The notes under the pieces: generated by a model
Databases searched by the model: none
The model's input: the letters and a program-made list of their open reading frames with translations, nothing else
Told to the model about the DNA's origin: nothing
Translations under genes and position numbers: made by a program
From: JACKCR01 sp041390305
GTDB lineage: Bacteria > Eisenbacteria > RBG-16-71-46 > CAIMUX01
DNA: 64,000 bases
Direction: 5' to 3'
Assembly: GCA_041390305.1 (NCBI GenBank)
Contig: JAWKQE010000028.1
Coordinates: 21,853-85,852 of the forward strand
In this document: piece by piece, positions 33,422-41,636 of the stretch
Layout of the letters: each line of letters starts with the position of its first letter
Position numbering within the stretch: position 1 is the first letter of the stretch

Positions 33422-33625
33422 ATCATGTTTACGAGGTTGATAGTGTCCCCGCCGAGATACGCGGAAGCAGCACGGCTTCTTGCGGGAAACCCGCAGTGGT
33501 CCGCCCGGGTTGCTCGTGCCAATCTCCGATCTTGGTGGAATCGGCATCCGGAAGGAAGCAGCCCGGACCGGCGGCGGTCCCCATCGACCGCGCCGGACCC
33601 AATCGATGACGCAGAGGGAGACAGC

Positions 33626-34900
33626 ATGGCACGCATCCGCCCCTTTCGAGCCCTGAGGCCCTATCCCGAGCTCGCCGCGAAAGTCGCGAGCCCGCCGTAC
33701 GACGTGCTCTCGAGTGAGGAAGCGCGGGTCATGGCGGACGGCAATCCCGTCTCCTTTCTCCATGTGAACAAACCGGAGATCGACCTGCCTCGGGACACCG
33801 ATCCGTACGCTCCGGAGGTCTACGCGAAGGGCGCCGAGAATCTCCAGCGCCTCATCGACGACGGTGTCTATCTCCGCGAGGAGAAGCCAGCGCTCTACCT
33901 CTATCGCCAGGTGATGGGTGACCACGTCCAGACCGGGATCGCGGTGGGCGCGAGCGTCGAGGAGTACGAGACCGGCCGGATCAAGAAGCACGAGCACACG
34001 CGGCAGAAGAAGGAAGACGACCGCACGCGCCACATCGATGCGCTGGACGCCAACACCGGGCCGGTCTTCCTCACCTACAAGGCGCGTCCGGAGATCGACG
34101 CGCAGGTTGCGAGGCTCACCGAGGACGCTCCCGTCTACGACTTCGTGGCCCCCGACGGCATCCGTCACACCGTGTGGGTGGTGGACGAAGACGCGGAACG
34201 CGATACGCTGGTCCGTGCGTTCGCGGAGATCGACGATCTCTACGTCGCCGACGGCCACCACCGCTCCGCCGCGGCGACACGCGTCTGTCAGGCCCGTCGT
34301 GCCCAGAATCCGAAGCACACGGGGGAGGAGCCCTACAACTTCTTCCTCTCGATGATCTTCCCGGACGATCAGATGATGATCCTCGACTACAACCGGATCG
34401 TCCGTGACCTGAACGGTCTCTCCGAGGACGAACTGCTCGGGAAGATCGGGTCCAAGTTCACGGTCGAATCGCTCGGCGATGCGAAGGCGAGCCGGACCGA
34501 CATCCTCCACGACCCGCTCCGGCCGGGCCGGGCGAAGTCGTTCCTGATGTATCTCGGGGGCCGCTGGTTCCACCTCGACGCGCGTCCCGGCACATGGCCG
34601 GAGGATCCGGTCGCGCGTCTCGATGTGGCTGTACTGCAGGACAACCTCCTCGCGCCGATCCTCGGCATCGGGGACCCGCGCTCCGACGAACGGATCGACT
34701 TCGTTGGTGGAATGCGCGGACTGGTGGAGCTGGAGAAGCGGGTGGACTCGGGAGAGTTCCAGGTCGCTTTCGCGCTCTACCCGACGTCGATCGAAGACCT
34801 ATTCGCCGTGGCCGACGCGGGGCAGGTGATGCCGCCGAAGTCGACCTGGTCTGAACCGAAACTACGGTCCGGCTTGATCGTGAGACCACTCACGGACTAG
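33626..34900 (+). CDS. DUF1015 (COG4198) family protein
   Basis: The 424-residue protein starts MARIRPFRALRPYPELAAKVASPPYDVLSSEEA, the signature opening of DUF1015. It continues with ALYLYRQ, GRIKKHEHTRQKKEDDRTRHIDALDANTGPVFLTY and YVADGHHRSAAA. The KKHEHT and DGHHR segments are the conserved core and could bind phosphate or metal. GGAG precedes the ATG. It is the first gene of an operon with serA and serC, an association known in several phyla. A part in serine synthesis, perhaps the phosphatase step, is an inference from that context. The biochemical function is not established to my knowledge. Confidence 0.88.
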   Translation: MARIRPFRALRPYPELAAKVASPPYDVLSSEEARVMADGNPVSFLHVNKPEIDLPRDTDPYAPEVYAKGAENLQRLIDDGVYLREEKPALYLYRQVMGDHVQTGIAVGASVEEYETGRIKKHEHTRQKKEDDRTRHIDALDANTGPVFLTYKARPEIDAQVARLTEDAPVYDFVAPDGIRHTVWVVDEDAERDTLVRAFAEIDDLYVADGHHRSAAATRVCQARRAQNPKHTGEEPYNFFLSMIFPDDQMMILDYNRIVRDLNGLSEDELLGKIGSKFTVESLGDAKASRTDILHDPLRPGRAKSFLMYLGGRWFHLDARPGTWPEDPVARLDVAVLQDNLLAPILGIGDPRSDERIDFVGGMRGLVELEKRVDSGEFQVAFALYPTSIEDLFAVADAGQVMPPKSTWSEPKLRSGLIVRPLTD

Positions 34901-34931
34901 AGTGCCCGGTTCGATTTCCAAGGAGACATAC

Positions 34932-35813
34932 ATGAAGATCCTTCTCTCCGATTCATTCGACGCCTCGCTCCCGAAGAAGCTCGAGGAGTTCGGCGAAGTC
35001 ACGAACGACAAGAGTCAGCAGTCCAGCGCGAACGTCGTCCTCATCCGGTCGAAGACGACGTGTGATCGCGAGTACATCGACAAGGCGCCCGAACTCCAGC
35101 TCATCATCCGCGGCGGCGTCGGGCTCGACAACGTGGACGTGGAGTACGCGAAGTCCAAGGGCATCCAGGTCTTCAATACGGCCGAGGCTTCGGCCGTGGC
35201 CGTTGCCGAACTCGCCTTCGCCCTCATGATCGCCGTTCCGACCCGGATCGTCGAAGGCCACATGGGGATGAAGGAAGGCAAGTGGCTGAAGAAGGAACTC
35301 GGCCGGACCGAGCTCCTCGGGAAGACCCTCGGCATGATCGGCGTCGGTAACATCGGCACCGAGGTGGCGAAGCGGGCCAAGGCGTTCGGGATGACCGTGA
35401 TCGCGAACGATCCACAGAAGGCAACCCACGAGCACGCGGAGATGGTGTCGTTCGAGGATCTGCTCACGCGTTCCGACTACATCTCGATCAACGCTCCGCT
35501 CACGGACACGACGCGCAACATCATCCGCACCGAGACGATCGCGCGGATGAAGGACGGCGTCATCCTCGTGAACACGGCCCGCGGCAAGATCGTCAACGAG
35601 GTCGACCTGACCGCGGCGCTCGAGTCGGGGAAGGTGCGGAGCTACGCGACCGACGTCTGGTACTCCGACCCGCCGGCGAACGACAGCCCGCTCCTCACGG
35701 CGCCGAACGTCATCATGACGCCGCACATCGGAGCGTCCTCGGACGAGAACATGCTCCGTATCGGCGATGTGGTCATCCGGATCATTCGCGACTTCGTTTC
35801 GCACAGCGCGTAA
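34932..35813 (+). CDS. serA: D-3-phosphoglycerate dehydrogenase, short form
   Basis: This 293-residue D-2-hydroxyacid dehydrogenase has NAD-binding GMIGVGNIGTEVAKRAKAFGM, catalytic arginine in NTARGKIVNE and histidine in MTPHIGASS. It lacks the C-terminal ACT domains that give serine feedback in long SerA enzymes. The usual 'LDVFxxEP' segment that carries the catalytic glutamate reads TDVWYSDPP. AAGGAGA lies 7 bases before the ATG. It is second in the DUF1015-serA-serC operon and should oxidise 3-phosphoglycerate to 3-phosphohydroxypyruvate. Other hydroxyacid substrates are possible from sequence alone, but the serC neighbour supports SerA. Confidence 0.88.
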   Translation: MKILLSDSFDASLPKKLEEFGEVTNDKSQQSSANVVLIRSKTTCDREYIDKAPELQLIIRGGVGLDNVDVEYAKSKGIQVFNTAEASAVAVAELAFALMIAVPTRIVEGHMGMKEGKWLKKELGRTELLGKTLGMIGVGNIGTEVAKRAKAFGMTVIANDPQKATHEHAEMVSFEDLLTRSDYISINAPLTDTTRNIIRTETIARMKDGVILVNTARGKIVNEVDLTAALESGKVRSYATDVWYSDPPANDSPLLTAPNVIMTPHIGASSDENMLRIGDVVIRIIRDFVSHSA

Positions 35814-35896
35814 GCGGCGCGCCGCCCGGAGCGCGGACGCCGATCGGTTCTTTTTGAGTCCCGCGTGGGCGGGGCGATTCAGGAGGTAGAAAGAGA

Positions 35897-36979
35897 ATGG
35901 CTCGCATCTGGAACTTCTCCGCGGGTCCGGCCACCCTTCCCGTCCCCGCACTCGAACGTGCGCAGAAGGAGATGCTCGACTGGGCCGGCACCGGGATGTC
36001 GATCATGGAGACGTCCCATCGGTCCAAGGAGTACGAACAGGTCCACAACGAGGCGGCGGACTCGTTCCGTCAGCTCCTGAAGCTGGACGACGACTTCACC
36101 GTGCTCTTCCTGCAGGGCGGTGCTTCCCAGCAGTTCGCCGTCCTGCCGATGAACTTCCTCCCGGCGGGTGGTTCGGCGGACTACGTCAACACGGGTGTCT
36201 GGTCGAAGAAGGCGCTGGCCGAGGCGAAGGCGCTCGGGAATGCGCGCGAAGCGGGCACGGCTGCGCCGGACTTCACGTCCGTGGTTCGGAAGGGCGGGCT
36301 CGAGCTCGACCCGAACGCGGCCTATGTCCACTTCACGTCGAACAACACGATCAAGGGGACGCAGTACTACGAGTTCCCGGACTGTGGCTCGACGCCGATG
36401 GTCTGCGACATGTCCTCGGACTTCCTCTGGCAGCCGTTCGACGCGAACCGGTTCCACATGATCTACGCGGGCGCGCAGAAGAACATCGGCCCCGCCGGCG
36501 TGACCGTGGTTCTCCTCCGGAAGTCCTGGCTCGAGAAGGCGAACAAGGACATCCCGACGATCTTCCAGTACGGGATCCACGCCGAGAACAACTCGCTCTA
36601 CAACACCCCGCCGACCTTTGCGATCTACATCGTGCGGAACGTGCTGGACTGGGTGAAGGCCGAGGGCGGGCTCGAGGCGATGGAGAAGCGGAACCGCGCG
36701 AAGGGTGACCTCCTCTACTCGGCGATCGAGGCCCACGGTGACTTCTACCGCTGCCCGGTCGAGAAGGACAGCCGGAGCTACATGAACGTCGTCTTCCGTC
36801 TCCCGACCGAGGAACTCGAGGCGAAGTTCGTGGCGGAAGCCAAGGCCGTCGGCCTTTCCGGCCTCAAGGGACACAGGTCCGTGGGCGGATGCCGCGCGTC
36901 GATCTACAACGCGATGGAGAAGGCGGGTGTACAGGCGCTCGTCGACTTCATGGACACGTTCGCGAAGTCGAACGGCTGA
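35897..36979 (+). CDS. serC: Phosphoserine aminotransferase
   Basis: This 360-residue class V aminotransferase starts with the SerC signature RIWNFSAGPATLPVPALERAQKEML and SIMETSHRSKEY. The PLP lysine is in MIYAGAQKNIGPAGVTVVLL and the substrate-site segment is GLKGHRSVGGCRASIYNA. The length matches the family. AGGAGG stands 10 bases ahead of the ATG. It converts 3-phosphohydroxypyruvate and glutamate to phosphoserine, and can serve pyridoxine synthesis. It is the last gene of the operon with DUF1015 and serA. Confidence 0.96.
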   Translation: MARIWNFSAGPATLPVPALERAQKEMLDWAGTGMSIMETSHRSKEYEQVHNEAADSFRQLLKLDDDFTVLFLQGGASQQFAVLPMNFLPAGGSADYVNTGVWSKKALAEAKALGNAREAGTAAPDFTSVVRKGGLELDPNAAYVHFTSNNTIKGTQYYEFPDCGSTPMVCDMSSDFLWQPFDANRFHMIYAGAQKNIGPAGVTVVLLRKSWLEKANKDIPTIFQYGIHAENNSLYNTPPTFAIYIVRNVLDWVKAEGGLEAMEKRNRAKGDLLYSAIEAHGDFYRCPVEKDSRSYMNVVFRLPTEELEAKFVAEAKAVGLSGLKGHRSVGGCRASIYNAMEKAGVQALVDFMDTFAKSNG

Positions 36980-37144
36980 TCCTGCTCGGAATCGTCGGCC
37001 GTGTTGGGTGGGGTTTGCTTTCGCTGCCCCACCCGGCCGGGCGGGGCTTGCATCGTCACGACGCGCGGACCCGCGGATTTCTGTGTCTGCGGCCGCGGCC
37101 TGGCACGACAGATCGTGCGCACGTTTCCGACATTCTGTAGAAGT

Positions 37145-37154
37145 GTGCTACGAT
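37145..37154 (+). promoter_or_regulatory. Extended -10 promoter before the lipoprotein pair
   Basis: GTGC-TACGAT (TACGAT at 37149-37154) is an extended -10 sequence 40 bases before the ATG at 37195. It matches the GTGC-TACnnT form seen at 2013-2021. No clear -35. Confidence 0.4.
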
Positions 37155-37194
37155 CCCTCTCTTGGCGTGCACATGCCATGGGAGGAACGTTCCC

Positions 37195-38799
37195 ATGCTT
37201 CGTTTCCTCTTCGCCTTCCGCCGACCTCGACCTACCGGACGTAGGTTCCCCTCGACACTTCACGGACTCGTGATGGGCCTCGTCGCCTTCACTCTCGTGT
37301 CCACCGCTTTCGGCTGCAGTGAGGACGAACTCTACGACACCGCATCCGATCAGGTCCGCCTGCGGGTCTCGCTCGTGGCGCAGGATGGTACCCCGGTCGA
37401 GACGGATGTCTCGGCAGTCCCCTATCCGAACTCGAAGGATGGAATCGTCGTGCACGCGATCTCTGTCGGTGGTGTCGCGGAGCTCCTGATCGCGCCGGGT
37501 GACTACACCGTCCAGGTCGATGGCGGATACGTGACGCGAGACGGAAAGGTATCCACGTCCCGGGATCTCTATCTCCACCATTTCGAGGCGGGCGACGACG
37601 TGTCACTGTCGGGCACGTTCTCGGGTCTCGTCCTCGGTTTGCGGGACGGTGCTACCGGCGGGTGGCTCGAACTGGAGGAGGTTCCGGCTGGCTCGTTCGT
37701 CTTCGATGGCCGCGGCTCGTTCGCACACACACCCTCGCTCCTGGAAGACGGGAGGCTGTTCTTCCGCGATCTGGCCGACGACGAGTACGTGCTGGCCTAC
37801 GAGTCCGCGGGCAGCGAGCCGTTTGCGCCGCTGACCTGGTTTCCGGGCACCGGGGTCCGATCGGAGCGCGACACGATCGAAGTCCTGCCCGGGACCCCTG
37901 CCGAAGTGGAAATGACGCTGCTGCGGAGGGGGTATCTCGACCTTTCCTGGACGACACCGTTGCCCGACGGATTCGAGTGTTCGTACGTGCTCAACGAAGC
38001 TTCCGGCTCCGATGAACTCGCGTCTGGAGTCGGGAGTCGCGTTCTGATCGCGAATGCTCCCGTCGGCGAGCCGTTCCAGGCCCGCGGTGAGTTCACCTGG
38101 GAGTCCGAGGGGGGGACGTTCATCCGGACCTCTTACCTGAGGCTGCCCGAAGTCGTCCTTACTCCGGGAGACACGACCCAGTTCGAGATGGCGTTCCAGG
38201 GAGTTCAGGTCGTCGACACGCAATGTGGAGCTGGCTGTTCGCGACGTGTCACCGCGAACACCGTAGGGGCGGCCCTCTCCGAGTTGTCCTACTGCACGGG
38301 GCTCGGGATGGACGGCCGCTGGGTGCTTTTCCAGGCACGCGAGGAGCTCTCGCTGGATCTCCGGATCTCGCTCCCCCATGGTGCCGGTTTCGATACGTAC
38401 TGGCCCGGTGTCGCCGATGCCCAAGATCGGGAGTCGCTCGTGCTCGAGGACGGAGATTCGAGGACGGTTGAGCTCGATGCACTCCTCGGCGGGACCGTGC
38501 GGGGCCGGGTCCTCGGCCCGGACGGAGAGCCCCTCTATATCTCGGCTCTCCGGGGCCTGACGATCCGAGTCTCGAAACCCGGCGCTTCCGTGGTCACCGT
38601 CTACGTCGAGCCGGACGGTGGGTTCTCGGCGTCCGCGCTCCGTCCGGGGGACTACACGATCTCCGTACAGACGGGCGAGCGTTCCGATTTCGTCGACACC
38701 TGGTGGCCCAACGCCGGCACCCTCGAAGAAGCTGAGGTCCTGACGCTCTCGGAGGGTGACAAGGTCCACGGCCTCGACATCCGGATGCGGAGGAAGTAG
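37195..38799 (+). CDS. Lipoprotein with carboxypeptidase-regulatory-like repeats (A)
   Basis: This 534-residue protein has a basic N-terminus and hydrophobic segment ending LVSTAFGCSED, a plausible lipoprotein cleavage site. The rest is beta-rich with repeated '.V.G.V.. .DG.P... ... V...G.YTI.V' units (for example VRGRVLGPDGEPLYI and LRPGDYTISVQTGERSDFVDTWWPNA) typical of carboxypeptidase-regulatory-like Ig folds. GGGAGG precedes the ATG by 9 bases. A paralogous gene follows after 2 bases, so the two are one operon. The function is unknown and likely structural on the cell surface. Confidence 0.75.
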   Translation: MLRFLFAFRRPRPTGRRFPSTLHGLVMGLVAFTLVSTAFGCSEDELYDTASDQVRLRVSLVAQDGTPVETDVSAVPYPNSKDGIVVHAISVGGVAELLIAPGDYTVQVDGGYVTRDGKVSTSRDLYLHHFEAGDDVSLSGTFSGLVLGLRDGATGGWLELEEVPAGSFVFDGRGSFAHTPSLLEDGRLFFRDLADDEYVLAYESAGSEPFAPLTWFPGTGVRSERDTIEVLPGTPAEVEMTLLRRGYLDLSWTTPLPDGFECSYVLNEASGSDELASGVGSRVLIANAPVGEPFQARGEFTWESEGGTFIRTSYLRLPEVVLTPGDTTQFEMAFQGVQVVDTQCGAGCSRRVTANTVGAALSELSYCTGLGMDGRWVLFQAREELSLDLRISLPHGAGFDTYWPGVADAQDRESLVLEDGDSRTVELDALLGGTVRGRVLGPDGEPLYISALRGLTIRVSKPGASVVTVYVEPDGGFSASALRPGDYTISVQTGERSDFVDTWWPNAGTLEEAEVLTLSEGDKVHGLDIRMRRK

Positions 38800-38801
38800 C
38801 G

Positions 38802-40316
38802 ATGAGAGCGCCACGAACCTGGGTGTGGGCTGTTCTCCTCCCTCTGCTCGCACTATCCGGCTTCTCGTGCTCGGACGATGACCCGACCGGCGTGCGCTAC
38901 ACCGCGGCGATCGAAGGCAGCATCACGTTCGCGGAACCCCCGAGCTCGGTCTATGGGCGCGCTACACCTACCTCTGGAAGTGAGAACTCTGGGTCGGCCG
39001 AGTTCGACGTCGAACCGGACGGTGAGTTTTCCGTGTCCCTTCCCCCAGGCGAGTACCTACTCGATTTTCGGGTGAGGTTCGGTGATCAGAGTCGCCATCT
39101 CTATGTGGGAGACTCCGAGGTGTCCTACTCGGGCCGAATCCGTCCGATCCGGGTCGACGAACGTGCGAGAACGAGAGAGGTGCACGTTTCGCTGGGTTCG
39201 TTGGAGATCCTGGTGGAAGCGCTGCCTGAGTGGGAAGGCGACGAGGTGCGACTCGACTCGCCGCTCGAGGCGAAGGTCGGAACGGTCGAGAACGGAGTCG
39301 CGACCTTCCTGGATCCCTGTGTACCAGCCGGCAGGTACACGCCCGTACTCCGCCACGGTTCGATCTCCTACTACTTCCCTTCGGCACAGCACTGGTTGGA
39401 AGCGGACACGGTCGAGGTCGTCGCCGGATTCGCCACGAGCTGTTCGTTCGACCTGACTCACCCCGCGCGGATCCAGGGGACGGTCGATGGAGGTGAGAGG
39501 CGGCGCCATCTGGGCGTTCGTTCGACGGTGAATGGACTGGGTGCTTACTACGAGCTTCCGCTGGACGGGACGTTCGACATCCCGGTCTTCTACGACGGGG
39601 AGGTCGAGGTCGCCGTCTCCGACGACACAGGCCAGATCTACACAATCACGGATGAAGAGCATCGGCCGTGGACGTTCCAACTGACTCGGGGAGGTACCAC
39701 CCGAGTCGACGTTCCGAACTGGGACGTCCGAATCGAGTTCGAGGGCGTGTCTTTCATCGCCGACGTTGCGGGGGGAGTGTCCTTCCGTTCGGTCGACGTC
39801 CCGATCTCGTATTCGCGCGGGTGGGGGGACTTGGAGGATGGAATCGTCGGACTCGTGCCGCCCGGTCGCTACAAGGTCGAGGCCGTGGTCGGTGGGTGTG
39901 GACGGCCCTGGCTCACGACCTGGTATCCCGACGCGGAGGACAGCTCGTCGGGCACCGTGGTCGAGTTGAACGATGACCCGGCTTCCCGGGTCCTGCGCTT
40001 CGAGCTGAGACGGGCACCCAGGATCGAGGGCCACCTTCGGTATCGAGGTACGCAGATCGGGGTCCGGGGTACGGTGTCACTCTTCGAGATCGGATCGGAC
40101 GACGGCTTGTGTCCCCTGTCCATGTCGGGGCGGGGAGACGGCCGTTTCCTCCTGCAGGGCATCTCTCCAGGTACCTACTTCGTCCGCGCGAGATGGAGCA
40201 CCCCCGACGGCCTCGCCGAAGTCTGGTATCCCGGTGTCGACTCCAGGGAAGAAGCGACGCCGATCGTCCTGGAAGAGGGCGACTCGATGGAAGGGATCGA
40301 CCTTTGGGCCGACTAG
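38802..40316 (+). CDS. Lipoprotein with carboxypeptidase-regulatory-like repeats (B)
   Basis: This 504-residue protein has signal WVWAVLLPLLALSGFSCSDDD, with cysteine at the expected lipoprotein site. The same repeat style as its upstream neighbour is clear: '.P.GEYLLDFRVRFGDQ', 'VPPGRYKVEAVVGGCGRPWLTTWYPDAED', 'ISPGTYFVRARWSTPDGLAEVWYPGVDS'. Both end with 'L.EGD...GIDL/LDI'. It is probably a tandem duplicate or a co-operating paralogue. The start lies 2 bases after the previous stop, with AGGAAG as the ribosome site. The function is not known. Confidence 0.75.
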   Translation: MRAPRTWVWAVLLPLLALSGFSCSDDDPTGVRYTAAIEGSITFAEPPSSVYGRATPTSGSENSGSAEFDVEPDGEFSVSLPPGEYLLDFRVRFGDQSRHLYVGDSEVSYSGRIRPIRVDERARTREVHVSLGSLEILVEALPEWEGDEVRLDSPLEAKVGTVENGVATFLDPCVPAGRYTPVLRHGSISYYFPSAQHWLEADTVEVVAGFATSCSFDLTHPARIQGTVDGGERRRHLGVRSTVNGLGAYYELPLDGTFDIPVFYDGEVEVAVSDDTGQIYTITDEEHRPWTFQLTRGGTTRVDVPNWDVRIEFEGVSFIADVAGGVSFRSVDVPISYSRGWGDLEDGIVGLVPPGRYKVEAVVGGCGRPWLTTWYPDAEDSSSGTVVELNDDPASRVLRFELRRAPRIEGHLRYRGTQIGVRGTVSLFEIGSDDGLCPLSMSGRGDGRFLLQGISPGTYFVRARWSTPDGLAEVWYPGVDSREEATPIVLEEGDSMEGIDLWAD

Positions 40317-40406
40317 TCCCTCGACTTCGAGGCTGGCCCGTCGGTCGCATGCGTCATGGGCTGCGGGGACTCTGGCCTCCGCTCGCCCTGCCCCGGGTCG
40401 GCCGAG

Positions 40407-40880
40407 TCAGATCCCGCCCGAAGACTCCGTCTTCGTCCCCCGGAACACGCGCGACACCACGATCGACCCAATGAGAGCCGCGCTTCCGATCGTCGCCACG
40501 AACCAGGTTTCGAGCCCGCCCCGCAGATACATCGTGTAGCAACTGATGCTGGACGCGATCCAGATCATCGCGATCGTGACGAGGCGGGCGCGGAGGGGCA
40601 TCCCTTCCTCGCGGTTCAGATAGCGGAGGTAGGGGCGGAAGATCGGTGCCTTGACGAGTTTGTCTTCGAGCCAGGGACAGCTGCGGGTGAAGCAGTACGA
40701 GGCGAAGAGGAGGAAGATCGTCGTCGGGAGTCCGGGGAGGAACACTCCGATGAATCCGATCGCGACCGAGAGAACGCCGAGGAGCGCAAAGGTCCAGCGA
40801 CGGATGGAACGTCCCGGTGAGATCGCGAGTGCCCGCGCTTCACTTCCGTTCCGGTCCATCTGTTCGTCGCGTTCGTTCAT
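40407..40880 (-). CDS. YbaN-like inner membrane protein, DUF454
   Basis: The 157-residue protein has the DUF454 core: ALLGVLSVAIGFIGVFLPGLPTTIFLLFASYCFTRSCPWLEDKLVKAPIFRPYLRYL, then two more membrane helices. The 'LPGLPTTxFLLxAxYCFxRSCP' motif is diagnostic. A start at the second ATG (40859) is also possible. The family is widespread and its function unknown. It is read in the same direction as fur, 52 bases downstream of it, so the two may be co-transcribed. Confidence 0.88.
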   Translation of the reverse strand: MNERDEQMDRNGSEARALAISPGRSIRRWTFALLGVLSVAIGFIGVFLPGLPTTIFLLFASYCFTRSCPWLEDKLVKAPIFRPYLRYLNREEGMPLRARLVTIAMIWIASSISCYTMYLRGGLETWFVATIGSAALIGSIVVSRVFRGTKTESSGGI

Positions 40881-40932
40881 CGGGTCCAGGCGTGTCCTCG
40901 GGCCGGTGTCGATCCGTTTCGTCGTGGTTCGA

Positions 40933-41400
40933 TCAGTTCTGCGTCCCGGTCGCCCCGGTTCCGGTGGCCATGGTCCCGGCCGTCTCGGTTCCGGCGCAGC
41001 CGTGACAGACGCCGCGGAAGATGACCTGGGCTTCGTCGATCACGGACGCGACGCCCTCGGGAATCTCGAGACAGGGCTTCGATCCCTCGATGCACGGAAC
41101 GTCGAGCACGACCTGGCACACTCGGCACACGAAGTGGTGGTGCCAGTGATCGCTGGCCTCGTAGAGCGCGCGGCCTGGCCCTGCGTCGGCACACATGACG
41201 AGGCCCACCTGCTGCAGGTCACCGACGACGTTGTAGACGGACTGCCGGTGGATGTCCTCGCCCCGGTCGACCAGGATCGCGAGGATCTCGTCCGCGGAGT
41301 GGTGCCCGCCGATCTCGCGCAACAGTGAGTAGACGACCTGCCTCTGGCGGGTCACCCGGAGCCCCTTCTCGCGGAGGCGCTGGACTACGGCATCAGTCAT
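40933..41400 (-). CDS. Fur-family metalloregulator (PerR/Fur-like)
   Basis: The 155-residue protein has a winged helix (RVTRQRQVVYSLLREIGGHHSADEILAIL, RQSVYNVVGDLQQVGLV) and a dimer/metal domain with HWHHHFVCRVCQVVLDVPC and FRGVCHGC. The first CxxC and the late CHGC form the structural zinc site. The Gly/Thr-rich tail (TETAGTMATGTGATGTQN) is unusual. Two perfect inverted repeats lie 87-133 bases upstream and are candidate autoregulatory operators. Which metal or peroxide signal it reads cannot be decided. The selenoperoxiredoxin and OsmC genes elsewhere in the window make a peroxide role attractive, but that is inference. Confidence 0.88.
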   Translation of the reverse strand: MTDAVVQRLREKGLRVTRQRQVVYSLLREIGGHHSADEILAILVDRGEDIHRQSVYNVVGDLQQVGLVMCADAGPGRALYEASDHWHHHFVCRVCQVVLDVPCIEGSKPCLEIPEGVASVIDEAQVIFRGVCHGCAGTETAGTMATGTGATGTQN

Positions 41401-41486
41401 CTATGGTCTCGTCTCCGGAAGCGGCCTATCGAGTCTGCTCGTGAGGACAAGGGTCCCCTGTTCGGTTCGGTTGAGTCAAGGATGCG

Positions 41487-41533
41487 TTTGGACAGAGTCC
41501 AAAACGACGCAATTGGCTGTCATCAAGCCAATT
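41487..41533. promoter_or_regulatory. Two perfect palindromes upstream of fur
   Basis: TTTGGAC-AGA-GTCCAAA (41487-41503) and AATTGGCT-GTCATCA-AGCCAATT (41511-41533) are both perfect inverted repeats, 7 bases apart, in the AT-richer gap upstream of the Fur-family gene. Neither equals the E. coli Fur box or the PerR box. They are good candidates for this regulator's own operator. Confidence 0.6.
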
Positions 41534-41574
41534 AGAGTTTGTCGTGGCTCGCCGGGTATCCGCCCCCAACGAGC

Positions 41575-41606
41575 GGCGGCCAGCGGGAATCGTCCTGCTG
41601 GCCGCC
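41575..41606 (-). terminator. Hairpin terminator after the S1 gene
   Basis: A perfect 10-bp stem, GGCGGCCAGC (41575-41584) and GCTGGCCGCC (41597-41606), with a 12-base loop, about 30 bases past the S1 stop on the minus strand. There is no strong U-run. Confidence 0.55.
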
Positions 41607-41636
41607 AAGTGCCATGGCTGATCCGGGGGTGTCCGG

